DNA of 7,787 nucleotides. Origin: Bacteroidota bacterium. Its GTDB lineage: Bacteria > Bacteroidota > Bacteroidia > Chitinophagales > Chitinophagaceae. Shown here in pieces: positions 1 through 6,384 of the stretch. Position numbers and translations under genes: made by a program. The stretch spans positions 1 through 7,787 of the forward strand of contig JAEZAY010000528.1 of assembly GCA_023427575.1 (NCBI GenBank), read 5' to 3'. Under the pieces are notes generated by a model. That model was not told the origin of the DNA, ran no database searches, and saw nothing but the letters and a program-made list of their open reading frames with translations. The first letter of the stretch is position 1, and each line of letters begins with the position of its first letter.

Positions 1-9
1 TCTCATTAG

Positions 10-363
10 TTATAGGTAGCAGTCTTCCAGCAGATAAAATTCCGGAATCCGGTTTTTAATCAGAATGGCAAGAATATCGTACTGAATCCGGTTCCATTGC
101 GGGTTTTGATACATGTATTCTACTGCCGCATTTTTCAAAAATCTGAATTTTCGTTTTGATACGTCCTGTTCGGGCATGCCGTACGCCGAAGAGGTCCTGG
201 TTTTTACTTCAATAAAATGGAGGATATGGTTTCGGGTGGCGATAATATCAATTTCATAATAGGAATATCGCCAGTTTAAATGCTTTATTTCAAAACCCTG
301 ATTTATCAACCAGGAACAGGCCAGGCTTTCACCTTTTTTCCCGGTGTTTATATTCTTAGCCAT
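10..363 (-). CDS. yraN: YraN/UPF0102 family putative endonuclease-fold protein
   Basis: This is a 117-residue protein, the usual length for the YraN (UPF0102) family. Family features are visible in order: GKKGESLA near the N-terminus (about 9-16), then EIDIIA (E37, D39), then FIEVKTR (E52, K54). Together these form the E..D..ExK pattern of the restriction-endonuclease-like fold, with candidate metal-binding acidic residues and a catalytic lysine. The family is thought to act on DNA, but its cellular role is not established, so the function is inferred from the fold only. The ATG at 363 directly precedes the conserved GKKGE segment, and no longer start is needed. It is divergent from manA with 39 bp between the two starts. 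I see no Shine-Dalgarno sequence and no perfect -7 box for it. Its stop is 9 bp from the window edge, so its downstream neighbour is not visible. Confidence 0.9.
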   Translation of the reverse strand: MAKNINTGKKGESLACSWLINQGFEIKHLNWRYSYYEIDIIATRNHILHFIEVKTRTSSAYGMPEQDVSKRKFRFLKNAAVEYMYQNPQWNRIQYDILAILIKNRIPEFYLLEDCYL

Positions 364-402
364 AGTTCCATATTTTGTAATATTGCCGCTGAAACTGAAA
401 TC

Positions 403-1629
403 ATGAGTAATACTAATTCAATATTTCGTTTGAACGGTGTGGTTCAGCATTATGCCTGGGGAGGAAAAAACTTTATTCCTTCGTTATTATCACTGAGTTC
501 GGATGGTGAAAAACCCTTTGCTGAATACTGGCTTGGCGCGCATGAGAACGCGTCTTCGAAAATTGTTGCGGAAAACAGCGAGATCGCATTAAACCAGTTT
601 ATTCAGCGCGATGCCAAACAAATTTTGGGAGCAGCTGTCTACCATCAATTCGGACGTTTGCCTTATTTATTGAAGGTATTGGATGTGAAAGATATGCTTT
701 CCATCCAGGTGCATCCCTCGAAAGCATCGGCGGAGGAAGGATTTGAACGTGAAAACCTGATGGGGATTCCGCTCAACGCTGCCCATCGTAATTACAAAGA
801 CGATAATCATAAGCCCGAACTAATGGTGGCGCTGAGCCCTTTCTGGCTTTTGCATGGATTTAAATCGAAGAAGAAAATTCTCCAGCTTTTTAAAGCAGTT
901 CCGGAACTGGCATTTCTGCAAGCCTCGTTTGAGCAAGGCAGTTATGCCGGGCTGTATCAGCTCATTATGGAAATGCCTCAGGAGGCGGTGAATGAAAAAC
1001 TGCAGCCTCTGCTCGACCGGATCATTCCGGCGTACCAGAACAATGAAATAGGCCGCGAAGAGGAGCATTTTTGGGCCGCCCGGGCGGCTGTTACCTTTAA
1101 TCAACCCGGCCGGATCGATCGCGGAATATTCTCCATTTATATTTTTAATATTGTTGAAATGCAGGAAGGCCAGGCCATTTTTCAGGATGCCGGAATTCCT
1201 CATGCCTATCTGGAAGGGCAGAATATGGAAATCATGGCCAATTCAGATAATGTGTTGCGGGGCGGATTAACCAATAAGCATATCGATATGGTCGAACTGC
1301 TGAAACATATTGTATTTGAAGAAACGATTCCAAACATTATTGATCCGGTGCCCTCGCTAAATGCCGGCGAGTTTCTTTATTTGTCGCCTGCTGCCGATTT
1401 TCAGCTCTCAAAAATTGAGCTCGGGCAAGGTGAATCGAGCTTTGTTCCAACCAGTAGCGGCGAAGTGTTTTTTGTGTATAGCGGAAAAGCAATGTTTATA
1501 GCAGGAACGGATCTGTTGGAAGCACCTGCCGGAGCATCGATATTCGCTCCTGCCGGCATCGAATTGAAAATCAAGGCGGATCCGGAAGGGGTTATATTCA
1601 GGGCTTCGGTGCCTTCTTCACATACGTGA
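403..1629 (+). CDS. manA: Mannose-6-phosphate isomerase, class I (phosphomannose isomerase)
   Basis: This zinc enzyme interconverts mannose-6-phosphate and fructose-6-phosphate in the cytoplasm, feeding GDP-mannose synthesis for glycans or allowing mannose use. The 408-residue length fits type I PMI. Visible motifs: QHYAWGG at 15-21; the SIQVHPS block with zinc ligands Q102 and H104; DDNHKPEL with E139; and GIPHAYLEGQNMEIMANSDNVLR-type sequence (H267, catalytic-type R286). The C-terminal part is a cupin/jelly-roll domain (about 320-405). The frame is open upstream to 280, but that extension overlaps yraN and has no family similarity. The ATG at 403 begins MSNTNSIFRLNG, immediately before the conserved N-terminus, so I chose it. 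It has no Shine-Dalgarno sequence. Its 39-bp upstream gap must hold the divergent promoters; only an imperfect TATTTTG (371-377) is seen there. Downstream, CGGC-TTTT-GCCG (1651-1662) is too short a stem to call a terminator. Confidence 0.95.
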   Translation: MSNTNSIFRLNGVVQHYAWGGKNFIPSLLSLSSDGEKPFAEYWLGAHENASSKIVAENSEIALNQFIQRDAKQILGAAVYHQFGRLPYLLKVLDVKDMLSIQVHPSKASAEEGFERENLMGIPLNAAHRNYKDDNHKPELMVALSPFWLLHGFKSKKKILQLFKAVPELAFLQASFEQGSYAGLYQLIMEMPQEAVNEKLQPLLDRIIPAYQNNEIGREEEHFWAARAAVTFNQPGRIDRGIFSIYIFNIVEMQEGQAIFQDAGIPHAYLEGQNMEIMANSDNVLRGGLTNKHIDMVELLKHIVFEETIPNIIDPVPSLNAGEFLYLSPAADFQLSKIELGQGESSFVPTSSGEVFFVYSGKAMFIAGTDLLEAPAGASIFAPAGIELKIKADPEGVIFRASVPSSHT

Positions 1630-1673
1630 ATAAAAAGAAAAGCAGGTAATCGGCTTTTGCCGCTATTATCTTT

Positions 1674-1681
1674 TATTTTTG
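1674..1681 (+). promoter_or_regulatory. Bacteroidota-type -7 promoter box (TAnnTTTG)
   Basis: TATTTTTG matches the Bacteroidota sigma -7 consensus TAnnTTTG perfectly and lies 16 bp before the ATG of the DUF6580 gene, implying a very short leader of roughly 10 nt. The nearest upstream TTG (1657-1659) leaves a 14-bp spacer, shorter than the usual 17-23, so the -33 element is weak or absent. The local T-richness also raises the chance of a random match. Confidence 0.45.
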
Positions 1682-1697
1682 CAGTCAATATTTAACC

Positions 1698-2288
1698 ATG
1701 AAGTTTTCAAAAAATACCATTTATGCCATCGCCCTTTTGATTCTGGTGGCCGCCCTGTTCCGGATTATTCCAAATCGTCCTGCTGGTTTTGCCCCCCAAA
1801 TGGCCCTGGCTATTTTTGGTGGCTCCATCATTTCAAATAAAAAATGGGCATTTGCACTGCCAATCTTTTCCCTTTTTATTTCAGATCTTTTATACCAGTT
1901 TCTGCATCTGACCGGGATCACCACGATCCAGGGATTTTATGAGGGACAATGGCAGGTGTATTTCTGCTTTATGATCCTGACGGTTTTTGGATTTATGCTC
2001 AAAAAGCCCAATTTTAAAAACGTGTTGGGCTTTTCAGTCAGCGGATCGCTGATCTTCTTTTTGATCTCCAATTTTATGGTCTGGATTGGCGGCGGCGGAT
2101 TTGCACGTCCAAAAACATTTGCCGGATTAATGCAGTGTTACAATGATGCCCTGCTTTATTACCGCGATGGCGGACTGGTGCATGGATTTGCCGGCAACTT
2201 TATCCTCGGCGATCTTTTTTTCAGCGCCATTCTGTTTGGAGGATTTTACCTGTTAACAAAAAACTCCCGGCAGCCGAATCTGGCCTAA
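1698..2288 (+). CDS. DUF6580 family integral membrane protein (putative transporter)
   Basis: A 196-residue, strongly hydrophobic inner-membrane protein. Likely membrane segments are about 7-24, 33-47, 50-69, 84-101, 108-130 and 167-186. The N-terminal pattern FRIIPNRP (21-28) followed by GFAPQMALAIFGGSII (30-45) is what I recognise as the DUF6580 signature, found widely in Bacteroidota and usually annotated as a putative transport protein because it resembles ECF-transporter S components. No substrate can be read from the sequence, and no ECF ATPase or T-component gene is nearby, so transport is an inference. A glycine-rich loop (GGGGFARP, 131-138) and VHGFAGNF (161-168) are polar or small-residue segments that could face a substrate path. 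The ATG at 1698 has no Shine-Dalgarno sequence but has a -7 box just upstream. It forms its own unit, closed by the terminator at 2304-2327. Confidence 0.8.
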   Translation: MKFSKNTIYAIALLILVAALFRIIPNRPAGFAPQMALAIFGGSIISNKKWAFALPIFSLFISDLLYQFLHLTGITTIQGFYEGQWQVYFCFMILTVFGFMLKKPNFKNVLGFSVSGSLIFFLISNFMVWIGGGGFARPKTFAGLMQCYNDALLYYRDGGLVHGFAGNFILGDLFFSAILFGGFYLLTKNSRQPNLA

Positions 2289-2303
2289 GCAAATAATAGT
2301 CAG

Positions 2304-2327
2304 AGCATCCATCGGGATGCTTTTTTT
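2304..2327 (+). terminator. Rho-independent terminator after the DUF6580 gene
   Basis: AGCATCC (2304-2310), a four-base loop ATCG, then GGATGCT (2315-2321), running into a T tract to 2327. This is a perfect 7-bp stem with a U tail, starting 16 bp after the stop codon. The remaining gap to 2416 is AT-rich and holds at most the candidate promoter at 2387-2394. Confidence 0.85.
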
Positions 2328-2386
2328 CTGCATGCCTTCAATAAAAACAGCTGGTATTGTACTAGTCTGGCCGTAATATTAATTAA

Positions 2387-2394
2387 CATCTTTG
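2387..2394 (+). promoter_or_regulatory. Candidate -7 box for the M48 protease locus
   Basis: CATCTTTG differs from TAnnTTTG only at the first base. It lies 23 bp upstream of the TTG start at 2417. No TTG sits at a proper distance upstream (the closest, 2357-2359, is 27 bp away), so this is only a candidate. It is nevertheless the best match between the terminator at 2304-2327 and the next gene. Confidence 0.25.
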
Positions 2395-2416
2395 CCTGAT
2401 TGATTAATCTCTTTCC

Positions 2417-2731
2417 TTGTATTCAGCCGTTTTTTATACAGCCGATCAATTCTATTATCAGGCGGAAATTTTTCTGACTGAAGTCACCTTAACCATCCGG
2501 TACCGGGATGAAAAAGGGGTGGTGTATGATCTTTACTGGCTTTCCGCACGCTTCCATTCATTTAAACTGGAAAACAGTAAAGCAAGACTTGAATATATAA
2601 ATCCCGGGGGTCGGATAGAAAGGCTTGTTGTAACTGATCCGGAAACCATTTCGGCAATCCGCAAACCTACGCACATACTTCGGTGGTCGGAAAAAAGAAA
2701 CGTTTTTTACGAAGTACCGCCTCGCGGCTGA
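2417..2731 (+). pseudogene. N-terminal beta-domain part of a frame-split M48 metalloprotease gene
   Basis: A 104-codon frame that reads as the N-terminal domain found ahead of the membrane anchor in many M48 peptidases (I believe catalogued as DUF7092). It has a FYTADQFYYQAEIFL opening, alternating beta-strand-like segments (RYRDEKGVVYDLYWL), then a VVTDPETISAIRK segment before the domain ends. After about residue 92 the frame departs from plausible protein (KRNVFYEVPPRG) and stops at 2731. The M48 catalytic part continues in the -1 frame from the same point. Adding one A to the six-A run at 2691-2696 would join both into one protein of about 364 residues. The only in-frame start is TTG at 2417, because a TAA lies at 2405-2407. 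Whether this is a real mutation, a sequence error, slippage or a coupled two-gene arrangement cannot be told from the sequence. The domain assignment is from pattern memory. Confidence 0.65.
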
Positions 2732-3510
2732 TGGCATTGGGCCTGCTCTTACTGTCAATTATTTTTGCGATCTATCTTTTTCTTGTACCCTGGCTGGGTG
2801 AAAAAATGGCCAATGGAGTATCCCGGGAATGGGAAGAAAGCCTGGGTTATTCCATGTTCGAATCGGTGAAACAGGGTTTGGAGGTCGATAGTTTGAAGTC
2901 GGTACAAATAATGGATTTTTATAAACAATCCGGTTTATCATCTCCTTATCCCATCAAACTGGCGGTTGCCCGCTCAGAAGAAGTAAACGCATTCGCGATT
3001 CCCGGAGGCTATGTGGTGGTGTATTCTGGAATTCTGGAAAAAATCCAAAAGCCGGAGCAATTGGCGGCTTTGCTGGCACATGAAATTTCGCATATCAGTT
3101 TGAGGCATTCGCTGCGTTCCATATTCCGGGAAATGGCCCAGCAGATGTTTTTAATGTTGATTATAGGCAATGAATCGGGGGTGGCGGGATATCTGAGTTC
3201 ACAGGCCGGAAGATTAAAGACACTACAGTACTCGCGCGATTTAGAAACCGAAGCAGATTTGCATGGTTTAAAACTGATGAAAGAAAATGGCATCGATGGT
3301 ACAGGAATGCTTGAACTGATGAAATTGCTGGAGGATGGAAAGGAAAGCGGGGCGGGAGAGTTTTCATTTCTAAATACCCATCCCGGATTCAGCGAGCGGA
3401 TTCAAAACATCCGCAAAGAAATGATCAAAGTCGAAACCCGAAATGCCCAAAACCTGAACGCAGCGTTTCAGTTGTTAAAAACTGCTGAGCCTTCCTCTGA
3501 TTTGCCATAG
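2683..3510 (+). CDS. M48 family zinc metalloprotease, membrane-anchored
   Basis: The catalytic part of an M48 peptidase (the group that includes BepA and Oma1), which probably degrades or quality-controls envelope proteins. Counting from the GTG at 2683 (275 residues): a basic stretch (KKKRFLR, 4-10); one membrane helix at about 17-38; the zinc motif HEISH at 133-137 with catalytic E134; ETEAD at 188-192, where E188 is the likely third zinc ligand; and THPGFSERI at 232-240, matching the conserved THPxxxxR near the active site. All key residues are present, so the protease domain itself looks intact. The start is uncertain. GTG at 2683 lies inside the preceding frame. ATG at 2731 overlaps that frame's TGA as TGATG and would give a 259-residue protein starting at the helix. 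Most likely this is the C-terminal two-thirds of one gene beginning at 2417. The topology around the helix is not certain. Confidence 0.85.
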   Translation: MVGKKKRFLRSTASRLMALGLLLLSIIFAIYLFLVPWLGEKMANGVSREWEESLGYSMFESVKQGLEVDSLKSVQIMDFYKQSGLSSPYPIKLAVARSEEVNAFAIPGGYVVVYSGILEKIQKPEQLAALLAHEISHISLRHSLRSIFREMAQQMFLMLIIGNESGVAGYLSSQAGRLKTLQYSRDLETEADLHGLKLMKENGIDGTGMLELMKLLEDGKESGAGEFSFLNTHPGFSERIQNIRKEMIKVETRNAQNLNAAFQLLKTAEPSSDLP

Positions 3511-3562
3511 CAGGCTTTCCCATTATTTGTTTAAAAGTTTTCTGTCTGAATGGTTATTCAAA

Positions 3563-3605
3563 GCCCCCGCCATTTAGGCAGGGCGTCTATTTATTCCAAA
3601 TGCGG
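3563..3605. other. Overlapping imperfect hairpins in the intergenic gap
   Basis: Two alternative imperfect stems share the same bases. One pairs GCCC..GCC (3563-3571) with GGC-A-GGGC (3577-3584) around a five-base loop. The other pairs CCGC-C-ATTT-A-GG (3567-3578) with CCAAATGCGG (3596-3605). There is no T tract after either. They sit between the M48 stop and the shared terminator. They may be a degenerate intergenic repeat, an mRNA 3' structure, or chance. Confidence 0.25.
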
Positions 3606-3612
3606 CATGGGT

Positions 3613-3648
3613 AAAAAAAACCGGGACTATCCATCCCGGTTTTTTTTT
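3613..3648. terminator. Bidirectional intrinsic terminator shared by convergent genes
   Basis: Eight A residues, then CCGGGA (3621-3626), a seven-base loop, TCCCGG (3634-3639) and nine T residues. The A and T flanks make it work on both strands: it follows the M48 gene on the plus strand and aconitase on the minus strand, 14 bp beyond the aconitase stop. Confidence 0.9.
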
Positions 3649-3661
3649 CTTACAATTTTAA

Positions 3662-5941
3662 TTATACCTCTGCGGCTGCTTGCGCAAATTGCGTACGGAT
3701 CACATTTAAGGCTCCACCCGCTCTGAACCATTCAATCTGTGGCTCATTATAGGTATGGTTCAACAGTACTTCATCTTTTGATCCATCGGCATGGTTCAGG
3801 ATCATCGACAGTGGCTTTCCGGGCGCAAACTCCGAAAGACCTACAATATCGATCAGGTCGTCTTCCTGAACCTTATCATAATCATCCTTATTATCAAAAG
3901 TCAGCGCCAGCATACCCTGTTTTTTCAGGTTTGTTTCATGAATCCGCGCAAAACTTCTCACAATAATGGCGCGAACTCCCAAATGCCGGGGTTCCATAGC
4001 CGCATGTTCCCTGGAAGATCCTTCTCCATAGTTTTCATCACCCACTACCACGGTACCAATTCCAGCCGCCTTATAGGCCCGCTGGGTTGCAGGAACCGCT
4101 CCGTACTCGCCGGTAAGCTGGTTCTTAACCGAATCGGATTTGTCATTATAGTAATTAATGGCTCCGATTAACATGTTATTCGAGATATTATCCAAATGGC
4201 CACGGAATTTTAACCATGGGCCCGCCATTGAAATATGGTCGGTGGTACATTTTCCTTTTGCCTTTATCAGCAGTCGCAAACCATTCAAATCGCTTCCTTC
4301 CCATTCCTTAAACGGCTCGAGCAGCTGGAGGCGGTTGGAATCAGGGTCAACGGCTACCTGCACGGCAGAACCGTCTTCCGCGGGAGCCTGATACCCGGCA
4401 TCTTCTACTTTAAATCCGGTAGGAGGCAATTCCATACCGGTTGGTTCGTCGAGTTTGACCTCAATGCCATTTTCATTCACCAAGGTATCCGTTAGCGGAT
4501 TAAAGGTAAGTGAACCGGCAATGGCCAGGGCGGTTACGATTTCCGGCGAAGCCACGAAAGCATGGGTAGCTGCCAGTCCATCGTTTCGTTTTGCGAAGTT
4601 CCGGTTAAAGGAAGTGATGATGGAGTTCTTGCGATTTGGGTCGTCGATATGCCTGGCCCATTGACCGATACAGGGACCGCAGGCATTTGCCAGCACCACG
4701 CCGCCAATCTGGTTAAAGGTTTTCAGAAAACCGTCGTGCTCAATGGTGTATCGTACCAGTTCAGAGCCGGGTGTTATGGTAAATTCCGATTTTGTTTTCA
4801 GTTGTTTGCTGATTGCCTGCTGCGCCAGCGATGCGGAGCGGCTAATATCTTCATAGGAAGAATTGGTGCATGAGCCGATCAGGGCCACCTCCAGTTTTTC
4901 GGGCCAGTTGTTTACGCGAACCGCATCGGCGAACTTGCTGATTGGCCAGGCCAGATCCGGAGTAAATGGTCCATTTACATGGGGTTCCAGCTCACTCAGG
5001 TTAATCTCGATTAATTGATCGTAATATTTTTCAGGATTGGCATACACATCCGCGTCCGGGCGCAAATCTTCGCGGATGCCGCTGGCCAGGGTTGCTACCT
5101 CTTCGCGTCCGGTGGCGTTCAGGTATTCGGCCATTTTATCATCGTATGGAAACAATGAGCAGGTGGCGCCAATTTCGGCACCCATATTACAAATAGTAGC
5201 CTTACCGGTTGCACTCAGCGAATCGGCGCCTTCGCCAAAATATTCCACAATAGCGCCCGTTCCGCCTTTCACGGTAAGAATACCGGCTACGCGCAAAATC
5301 ACATCTTTTGCACTGGTCCAGCCACTCATTTTTCCCGTTAATTTAATACCAATCAGTTTCGGCATTTTTAATTCCCAGGCCAGGCCCGCCATTACATCCA
5401 CCGCGTCAGCACCGCCCACTCCAATGGCGATCATCCCCAATCCGCCCGCATTCGGGGTATGGCTGTCAGTCCCGATCATCATGCCGCCGGGAAACGCGTA
5501 ATTTTCCAGAACTACCTGGTGAATGATCCCGGCACCCGGTTTCCAGAATCCGATTCCGTATTTATTCGATATGGAGGAAAGGAATTCAAAAACTTCCTTA
5601 TTGATTTCCATCGCAGATTGAAGATCGGCCACAGCGCCGCCTTTCGCCTGGATCAGGTGGTCGCAGTGTACAGTAGAGGGAACTGCCACCTTAGCGCGAC
5701 CGCAGGTCATAAACTGAAGCAGGGCCATTTGGGCCGTTGCATCCTGCATGGCCACCCGATCGGGCGCAAATTCTACATAATCCTTGCCCCGGACAAAAGC
5801 CGCATTGGCTGGACTATACAAATGTGTATAAAGAATTTTTTCAGCCAGGGTGAGCGGAGTACCCACCAGGGAACGGGCCGCGTCAATTTTTCCGGGCATT
5901 TCAGCGTAGGTCTTCTTAATTAAATCCAGGTCGAACACCAT
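3662..5941 (-). CDS. acnA: Aconitate hydratase (aconitase), mitochondrial-type
   Basis: This [4Fe-4S] enzyme isomerises citrate and isocitrate through cis-aconitate in the TCA cycle. At 759 residues it matches the mitochondrial-type aconitase rather than the longer bacterial AcnA/IRP type (about 890) or AcnB (about 860). The cluster cysteines are visible as C358 in GSCTNSS and as C421 and C424 in [10 protein letters not shown]. Substrate-site segments include MQDATAQ (65-71), [13 protein letters not shown] (157-169) and the swivel-domain [10 protein letters not shown] (639-648), with S643 as the catalytic-type serine. H161 and R644 are also in conserved positions. The domain order is intact: three N-terminal cluster domains, a linker (about 500-550), then the swivel domain. 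The ATG at 5941 precedes the expected [13 protein letters not shown]-terminus. The leader is A-rich with no Shine-Dalgarno sequence. It has a -7 box at 6042-6049 and a structured leader, and ends at the shared terminator. The gene symbol follows common usage; some databases use acn. Confidence 0.97.
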   Translation of the reverse strand: MVFDLDLIKKTYAEMPGKIDAARSLVGTPLTLAEKILYTHLYSPANAAFVRGKDYVEFAPDRVAMQDATAQMALLQFMTCGRAKVAVPSTVHCDHLIQAKGGAVADLQSAMEINKEVFEFLSSISNKYGIGFWKPGAGIIHQVVLENYAFPGGMMIGTDSHTPNAGGLGMIAIGVGGADAVDVMAGLAWELKMPKLIGIKLTGKMSGWTSAKDVILRVAGILTVKGGTGAIVEYFGEGADSLSATGKATICNMGAEIGATCSLFPYDDKMAEYLNATGREEVATLASGIREDLRPDADVYANPEKYYDQLIEINLSELEPHVNGPFTPDLAWPISKFADAVRVNNWPEKLEVALIGSCTNSSYEDISRSASLAQQAISKQLKTKSEFTITPGSELVRYTIEHDGFLKTFNQIGGVVLANACGPCIGQWARHIDDPNRKNSIITSFNRNFAKRNDGLAATHAFVASPEIVTALAIAGSLTFNPLTDTLVNENGIEVKLDEPTGMELPPTGFKVEDAGYQAPAEDGSAVQVAVDPDSNRLQLLEPFKEWEGSDLNGLRLLIKAKGKCTTDHISMAGPWLKFRGHLDNISNNMLIGAINYYNDKSDSVKNQLTGEYGAVPATQRAYKAAGIGTVVVGDENYGEGSSREHAAMEPRHLGVRAIIVRSFARIHETNLKKQGMLALTFDNKDDYDKVQEDDLIDIVGLSEFAPGKPLSMILNHADGSKDEVLLNHTYNEPQIEWFRAGGALNVIRTQFAQAAAEV

Positions 5942-5969
5942 TGATATGTTTTTTTAGATTTTGATGGGG

Positions 5970-6017
5970 AAATAATGAGCAATTGGTTTGCGTTATGGCA
6001 GAATCCTTGCATTATTT
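5970..6017 (-). promoter_or_regulatory. Bulged inverted repeat in the aconitase 5' leader
   Basis: AAATAATGAGCAA (5970-5982) and TTGCATTATTT (6007-6017) are complementary over 11 bp with a two-base bulge in the left arm, around a 24-base loop. In the minus-strand transcript this lies about 20-65 nt after the start site inferred from the -7 box and about 30 nt before the ATG. It could be a leader hairpin or an operator for a dimeric regulator. The AT-rich arms make the stem weak and chance possible. Confidence 0.35.
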
Positions 6018-6041
6018 ATCAGACATCAGTAAATTAATGTG

Positions 6042-6049
6042 CAAATTTA
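6042..6049 (-). promoter_or_regulatory. Bacteroidota-type -7 promoter box for aconitase
   Basis: On the minus strand this reads TAAATTTG, a perfect TAnnTTTG. Transcription would start near 6036 and give a leader of about 95 nt before the aconitase ATG. No TTG is found 17-23 bp upstream, so the -33 element is not recognisable. Confidence 0.45.
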
Positions 6050-6113
6050 CCAAAAATTGAGTTTACAGTCTAACCATTTCATGGGCGCCTGCAAATTTTA
6101 AAAATTCAGATTT

Positions 6114-6335
6114 ATGAACCGGTTCAGGTATTTTATTGAATGGAAGCTCTTCGGAGTATGTGCGGCCATAGGGGAGAAGCTGGGAATTGCTCCCACGCGA
6201 ATCCGCACCTGGTTTATATACATATCTTTTTTAACGGCGGGTTCGCCCCTGATCATCTACTTTATCCTGGCCTTCTGGATGAATATTAAGCGATATATAA
6301 TGGCGCTAAGACGAAATCCCATCTGGTATGAATAG
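6114..6335 (+). CDS. Small stand-alone PspC-domain membrane protein
   Basis: A 73-residue protein that is essentially only a PspC domain. An amphipathic N-terminus (IEWKLFGVCAAIGEKLGIAPTRIR, 8-31) is followed by a long hydrophobic helix at about 33-57 (WFIYISFL through FILAFWMN), then a short basic tail. The GVC..IGEKLGI..TRIR arrangement followed by a membrane helix is the PspC signature. Short PspC-only proteins like this are common in Bacteroidota. In enterobacteria PspC senses membrane stress and binds PspA, but no pspA or pspB is visible here, so a stress role is inferred from the domain only. The ATG at 6114 is the natural start, with an AT-rich leader, no Shine-Dalgarno sequence and no perfect -7 box. 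It is divergent from aconitase across 172 bp and convergent with kdsA, 49 bp apart. No clear terminator follows it. Confidence 0.82.
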   Translation: MNRFRYFIEWKLFGVCAAIGEKLGIAPTRIRTWFIYISFLTAGSPLIIYFILAFWMNIKRYIMALRRNPIWYE

Positions 6336-6384
6336 AGTCCAGGATCCTGATAATTAATTCTGCACAACTAAGCACGTTTCTATC

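Noticed and set aside
1..6. ATG on the minus strand four bases past the yraN stop, possibly starting a downstream gene
   Set aside because: Only two codons are inside the window, so no coding claim can be supported.
371..377. TATTTTG as a -7 box for manA
   Set aside because: It is one base short of TAnnTTTG, so the match is not good enough.
280..402. 41-codon N-terminal extension of manA
   Set aside because: It overlaps yraN on the opposite strand and has no phosphomannose isomerase similarity. The family N-terminus starts at ATG 403.
1651..1662. CGGC-TTTT-GCCG hairpin after manA as a terminator
   Set aside because: The stem is only 4 bp and no T tract follows directly.
820..1688. Minus-strand frames of 127 and 95 codons opposite manA
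   Set aside because: They are antisense shadows, and the manA motifs on the plus strand are complete.
2691..2697. AAAAAAG as a canonical programmed -1 frameshift site
   Set aside because: The incoming frame reads GAA AAA AGA, so the heptamer is out of phase for standard tandem slippage. It is kept only as a possible slippage or indel site.
3739..4873. Several plus-strand frames of 69-126 codons opposite aconitase
   Set aside because: They overlap one another inside a well-supported gene and have no recognisable domain.
5037..5923. Two 154-codon plus-strand frames opposite aconitase
   Set aside because: They are antisense shadows of a strongly conserved gene, with low-complexity or implausible protein sequence and no motif.
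6340..6349. CAGGATCCTG palindrome after the PspC gene
   Set aside because: A 10-bp perfect palindrome without a loop or T tract. It is neither a terminator nor a recognisable site, and could be chance.
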